Source: Mycobacterium sp. Root135
Lineage (GTDB): Bacteria; Actinomycetota; Actinomycetes; Mycobacteriales; Mycobacteriaceae
NCBI RefSeq assembly: GCF_001426545.1
Contig: NZ_LMEZ01000008.1
Coordinates: forward strand, 228,889 to 292,888
DNA length: 64,000 nt
Direction: 5' to 3'
The notes under the pieces: generated by a model
What the model was told of the DNA's origin: nothing
Databases searched by the model: none
What the model saw: only the letters and a program-made list of their open reading frames with translations
Shown here: positions 60,947-64,000 of the stretch, piece after piece
Layout: each line of letters opens with the position of its first letter
Numbering within the stretch: the stretch's first letter is position 1
Program-made: the position numbers and the translations under genes

Positions 60947-62164
60947 CTAACCCCGCTTGGCCTTCACCCAGTCCAGAAAGTGCGCGACGGCCGTCGCGGT
61001 GTAGTCCCCGTGCGGTGAGCCGAAGAAGTCGAATGCGTGCTGGGCGTGCGGGATCTCGGCGTATGCCACCGGGTTGTCCGACGCGTTCTCCAGCGCCTCG
61101 GCGAACGCGCGTCCCTCCTGCACCGGGATGATCGAGTCGTCGGTGCCGTGCAACACGAAGAACGGTGGCGCATCGGCCCGCACCTTCGTGATGGGTGACG
61201 CGTCGAGGTACACCTCGCGGTGTTGGGCGAATCGCTTCTTGACGATGTAGCGCTGCAGGATGCCGATGAACTCCGGTCGGCCCGAGCCTTCCTTGGTGAA
61301 CCAGTCGTACCGTCCGTAGATCGGCACCGCGGCCACCACCGAGGTGTCGGCGTCCTCGAAACCCGGCTGCCACTGCGGGTCGTTGGGTGTCAGAGCCGCC
61401 AACGCCGTCAGATGCCCACCCGCCGATCCGCCCGTGATCGCCACGAAGTCCGGGTCGCCGCCGTGCTCGGCGATGTTCTCCTTGATCCACGCCAGCGCCC
61501 GCTTCACGTCGACGATGTGGGCCGGCCAGGTGTTGCGCGGGCTGACCCGGTACGCCATCGAGACGATGATCCAGCCGCGCTCGGCCATGTGCGTCATCAG
61601 GGGGTAGGCCTGCGGGCGGCGCATGCCAATGGCCCAGGCGCCACCCGGCACCTGGAGAAGAACGGGTGCCTTGCCGTCGCGGGGGAGGTCGCCGCGGTGC
61701 CAGACGTCGGCGACGTTGGCGCGGTGCGGACCGTACCGGATGACGTCGTCCTTCTTGACGTATTGCCGCCGGGCCCAGGACGTTCGCAGCACGCCGCCGC
61801 GGCGACGGCGCCGCTCCTCGGCCGCGATGGCGGCGTAGTCGTCGCCAAGGGTCTCCCGAAGCGGCCCCTCGAAGCACTCCTGCGACTTTGCATTTCGGTA
61901 GTAGACGAAACCCAAAGCCGCCCAAGACAATGCGGTCAACCCCAGCGCGACCTTGCCACGCGTGCCCGCGAAGTCACCGCGTAGCCCGCGTCGAGCCGCG
62001 TCCACCATCGAGGCGCCTGCCACCACCGGCGCCGCCTCGCCCGTCGGCCAGCCGAGGAAGAACACCGGAATCGTGACGTAGCCCTCCCGGCCAAGCGGCT
62101 GGACGGCGTTGGCGGCGTTGAGCAGTTCGGCGACGGAGCGCAGCAGTGGGTGCCTACGTCGCAT
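60947..62164 (-). CDS. lipO: Esterase LipO-like, alpha/beta hydrolase family
   Basis: 405 residues from ATG 62164, which overlaps the fadD12 stop; an earlier in-frame start at 62224 would overlap fadD12 by 71 bases and adds no family sequence. The N-terminus has a membrane-leaning region (GKVALGLTALSWAALGFVYY). Oxyanion motif LLQVPGGAWAIGM, nucleophile ITGGSAGGHLTALAAL, Asp in LHGTDDSIIP and His in IPHAQHAFD complete the HSL-type triad. With fadD12 and the following acyltransferase gene it reproduces the Rv1426c-Rv1428c order. Confidence 0.85.
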   Translation of the reverse strand: MRRRHPLLRSVAELLNAANAVQPLGREGYVTIPVFFLGWPTGEAAPVVAGASMVDAARRGLRGDFAGTRGKVALGLTALSWAALGFVYYRNAKSQECFEGPLRETLGDDYAAIAAEERRRRRGGVLRTSWARRQYVKKDDVIRYGPHRANVADVWHRGDLPRDGKAPVLLQVPGGAWAIGMRRPQAYPLMTHMAERGWIIVSMAYRVSPRNTWPAHIVDVKRALAWIKENIAEHGGDPDFVAITGGSAGGHLTALAALTPNDPQWQPGFEDADTSVVAAVPIYGRYDWFTKEGSGRPEFIGILQRYIVKKRFAQHREVYLDASPITKVRADAPPFFVLHGTDDSIIPVQEGRAFAEALENASDNPVAYAEIPHAQHAFDFFGSPHGDYTATAVAHFLDWVKAKRG

Positions 62165-63788
62165 TGCCGTCCGTTTCGAGAAGCGTGTGGAGATCACGAC
62201 GAACGATCTTGCCCGTACTGCCACGCGGCAAACTCTCCAGGACTGTGATGCTGCGCGGCACCTTGTAGTTCGCGAGGTTCTTCTTGACGTGTGCCTTGAG
62301 GTCGTCCGGCGTCGCCGACCCGTCGGTCAGCACCACGAAGGCCGCGAGTCGTTGCCCGAACTCCGCGTCGTCGACGCCGAGGACGGAGGCCTCCACGACC
62401 GCCGGATGCGCTGCGAGGACCTTCTCCACCTCGATGGGGTAGACGTTCTCGCCGCCGGAGACGATCATCTCGTCGTCGCGGCCGACGACGAAGAGGCGAC
62501 CGTTGGCGTCGAGGTACCCGACGTCGCCGCTGGACATGTAGTCGCCCTCGAAGTCCTTCGTGGCACCTGAGGTGTAGCCGTCGAACTGCGTGGAGTTGCG
62601 CACGAAGATGGTGCCGACCTCACCGGTGGGCACTTCCTGACGCTCGGCGTCGAGGATGCGAATGTCGGTGCCCTCTGCGGGTTTTCCCGCGGTGTCCGGC
62701 GCGGCACGCAGGTCGGCGGGCGTCGCGGTGGCGATCATTCCCGCCTCGGTGGCGTTGTAGTTGTTGTAGACGACGTCGCCGAAGCGGTCCATGAAAGCGG
62801 TCACCACGTCGGGATTCATCCGGGAACCCGACGCTGCCGCGAACCGCAGTGAGCGCCCGCTGTAGCGCGAGAGCACGTCCTCGGGCAACGCCATGATGCG
62901 GTCGAACATCACTGGGACGACGCATAATCCGGTTGCCTGATGGCGGTCGACGAGCTTCAGCGTCGCTTCGGGGTCGAACTTGCGCCGGGTGACGATGGTG
63001 CACGCCATCATCGCGGAGAACGCCAGCTGCGCGAAACCCCAGGCGTGGAACATCGGGGCCACCACGACGGTGACCTCCTCGGTCCGCCAAGGTGTGCGGT
63101 CCAGAATGCCCTTGAGCGTCTGTGGGCTGCCGCCAGAATGGCTGGCGCCCTTCGGGGTTCCCGTCGTGCCAGAGGTCAGCAGGATCACCTTGGACTTGGT
63201 GCTCGCCCGTTTCGGCTGCTTGCCGTAGTGCTCGCCGATCATCGTCTCGACCGACAGGTCGTGGTCGTGGCCGTCGCGCCACGCGACGATCCGCACCGCG
63301 TCGGGGCGCTCGGCCAAGGCCTGCTCGACGGTCGGGGTGAACTCCTCGTCGTAGACGACGGCGTCCACCCCCTCGCGCGAAACGACCTCGGCGAGAGCGG
63401 GTCCCGCGAAGGACGTGTTGAGCAGCAGCACGTCGGCGCCGATGCGGTTGGCGGCGATCAGCGACTCGACGAAGCCGCGGTGGTTGCGCGCCATGATGCC
63501 GATCGTCTGCGGCGCGCCGCCCGGCAGCGCCTGAAGTGCGGCGGCGAAGGCGTCGGCCCGCTGGTCGACGTCACGCCACGTCAGGGTGCCGATCTCGTCG
63601 ACGAGGGCGGGCCGGTCGGGACAGCGCTGGGCGGCACTGGCGAAACCCGATGTGATGCCCATGTTCTCGCGCGCCATGGCGGCGCCGATGCGCAGGTACT
63701 TGTCGGGACGCAGGGGCGCGATGACACCCGCGCGCGCCATCGTCGACAGCAGGCCGAGGGTGTTGGTGAGCGGGTCGGTCAGCGCCAT
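62154..63788 (-). CDS. fadD12: Long-chain fatty-acyl-CoA synthetase FadD12
   Basis: 544 residues. Adenylate-forming enzyme with P-loop VILLTSGTTGTPKGASHSGG, A5 YNNYNATEAGMIATATP, A8 DEMIVSGGENVYPIEVEKVL and A10 Lys in PRGSTGKIVRRDL. The N-terminus MALTDPLTNTLGLLSTMARAGVIAPLRPDKYLRIG is typical of mycobacterial FadD12-type proteins. It activates fatty acids for the nearby lipase and acyltransferase functions. It lies 5 bases downstream of the Rv1428c-like gene, in one operon with lipO. Confidence 0.88.
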   Translation of the reverse strand: MALTDPLTNTLGLLSTMARAGVIAPLRPDKYLRIGAAMARENMGITSGFASAAQRCPDRPALVDEIGTLTWRDVDQRADAFAAALQALPGGAPQTIGIMARNHRGFVESLIAANRIGADVLLLNTSFAGPALAEVVSREGVDAVVYDEEFTPTVEQALAERPDAVRIVAWRDGHDHDLSVETMIGEHYGKQPKRASTKSKVILLTSGTTGTPKGASHSGGSPQTLKGILDRTPWRTEEVTVVVAPMFHAWGFAQLAFSAMMACTIVTRRKFDPEATLKLVDRHQATGLCVVPVMFDRIMALPEDVLSRYSGRSLRFAAASGSRMNPDVVTAFMDRFGDVVYNNYNATEAGMIATATPADLRAAPDTAGKPAEGTDIRILDAERQEVPTGEVGTIFVRNSTQFDGYTSGATKDFEGDYMSSGDVGYLDANGRLFVVGRDDEMIVSGGENVYPIEVEKVLAAHPAVVEASVLGVDDAEFGQRLAAFVVLTDGSATPDDLKAHVKKNLANYKVPRSITVLESLPRGSTGKIVRRDLHTLLETDGNAT

Positions 63789-63793
63789 GGGCG

Positions 63794-64000
63794 TCAGCCC
63801 AGCACGGGAAGTCGGCGTTGCTTGGCCAACGCGTCGAGTGCCTGCTGCATGACCTGACGGACGTGCGCGTCGACTTCGTCCACGTCGGGATCGTCGCCGA
63901 ACAGGGCGACGACGTCGATCGGCGGCAGCACCTGCGTGACGATCTTCGTCGGCAGCGGCACGTTGACCGGCAGCACCGCCGAGAGTCCGAACGGGAAGCC
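63794..64000 (-). CDS. C-terminal end of a PlsC/DAGAT-type acyltransferase (Rv1428c-like), cut by window edge
   Basis: 68 codons of the C-terminus are present: GFPFGLSAVLPVNVPLPTKIVTQVLPPIDV followed by an acidic helix and DALAKQRRLPVLG. This is the end of the mycobacterial lysophospholipid/diacylglycerol acyltransferase-type proteins, where the PLPTKI(V/T)TQVLPPIDV stretch is conserved. The catalytic HxxxxD motif lies outside the window. It is the first visible gene of the operon with fadD12 and lipO, so the operon would deliver acyl-CoA to glycerolipids. Confidence 0.75.
   Translation of the reverse strand, partial: GFPFGLSAVLPVNVPLPTKIVTQVLPPIDVVALFGDDPDVDEVDAHVRQVMQQALDALAKQRRLPVLG

Noticed and set aside
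1..64000. tRNA, rRNA, CRISPR array or prophage
   Set aside because: The intergenic spaces are short and none shows cloverleaf, spacer-repeat or phage structural features.

Overview
The window is a gene-dense, high-G+C piece of a mycobacterial chromosome, most likely from a rapidly growing environmental species (Mycolicibacterium type). The evidence is MmpL3 and MmpL11, a PrrAB-like two-component pair, FadD/FadE/WS-DGAT lipid genes, an OmamAB pair, frequent GTG starts and 4-nt stop/start overlaps. No rRNA, tRNA, CRISPR array, prophage or insertion sequence was seen. No gap between genes exceeds about 300 bases. Gene correspondences to M. tuberculosis (Rv numbers) are from memory of gene order and protein similarity, not from a search.

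Layout. (a) 1-9.99 kb, accessory: end of a zincin-like metallopeptidase gene, a DUF1295/FAD-oxidoreductase pair, a divergent O-methyltransferase/LysR pair, a secreted hemophore, a minus-strand operon nitrobindin / serine hydrolase / SRPBCC, a DUF222-HNH nuclease, and an SDR/TetR divergent pair with two tandem palindromic operators. (b) 9.99-42.1 kb, conserved cell-envelope core, in the gene order and orientation of M. tuberculosis Rv0189c-Rv0216: ilvD, a DUF305 gene plus ricR behind a perfect 25-bp palindrome, L,D-transpeptidase, zmp1, omamA-omamB, Rv0201c-mmpL11, Rv0203-type hemophores with a two-component system, Rv0204c, Rv0205, mmpL3-NYN-trmB, Rv0209-Rv0210, pckA, fadD4, gntR-fadE3 and a MaoC-like dehydratase. 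(c) 42.3-46.2 kb, accessory enzymes: bicupin, haloperoxidase-type hydrolase, aldo/keto reductase, HSL-type esterase. (d) 46.3-53.3 kb, a phosphonate uptake and breakdown cassette: PhnF-like GntR regulator with a PhnZ-like HD oxygenase on the minus strand; FAD amine oxidoreductase, PhnX-like HAD hydrolase and a PhnSTUV-type ABC transporter on the plus strand; a palindromic operator between the two. (e) 53.3-64 kb: septum-formation-type membrane protein, small membrane protein plus AnsP-like permease, lipC with a WS/DGAT gene (as Rv0220-Rv0221), a DUF4185 secreted protein, then lipO-fadD12-Rv1428c-like genes on the minus strand, cut off by the window edge.

How it fits together. The core builds and maintains the mycomembrane: MmpL3 exports trehalose monomycolate, MmpL11 exports mycolate-derived lipids and is linked to heme uptake with its hemophores, OmamAB stabilise Mce lipid importers, and the L,D-transpeptidase, M23 protein and Zmp1 are envelope enzymes. 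The lipid genes activate, oxidise and esterify fatty acids. PckA feeds gluconeogenesis.

Most noteworthy: an apparently intact mmpL3 whose protein carries about 110 extra residues, including a DUF4190-like membrane module, between its two transporter halves; and the phosphonate cassette, which has no PhnW or PhnY in this window and whose HD oxygenase has lost the Tyr/Glu pair that defines PhnZ substrate gating.
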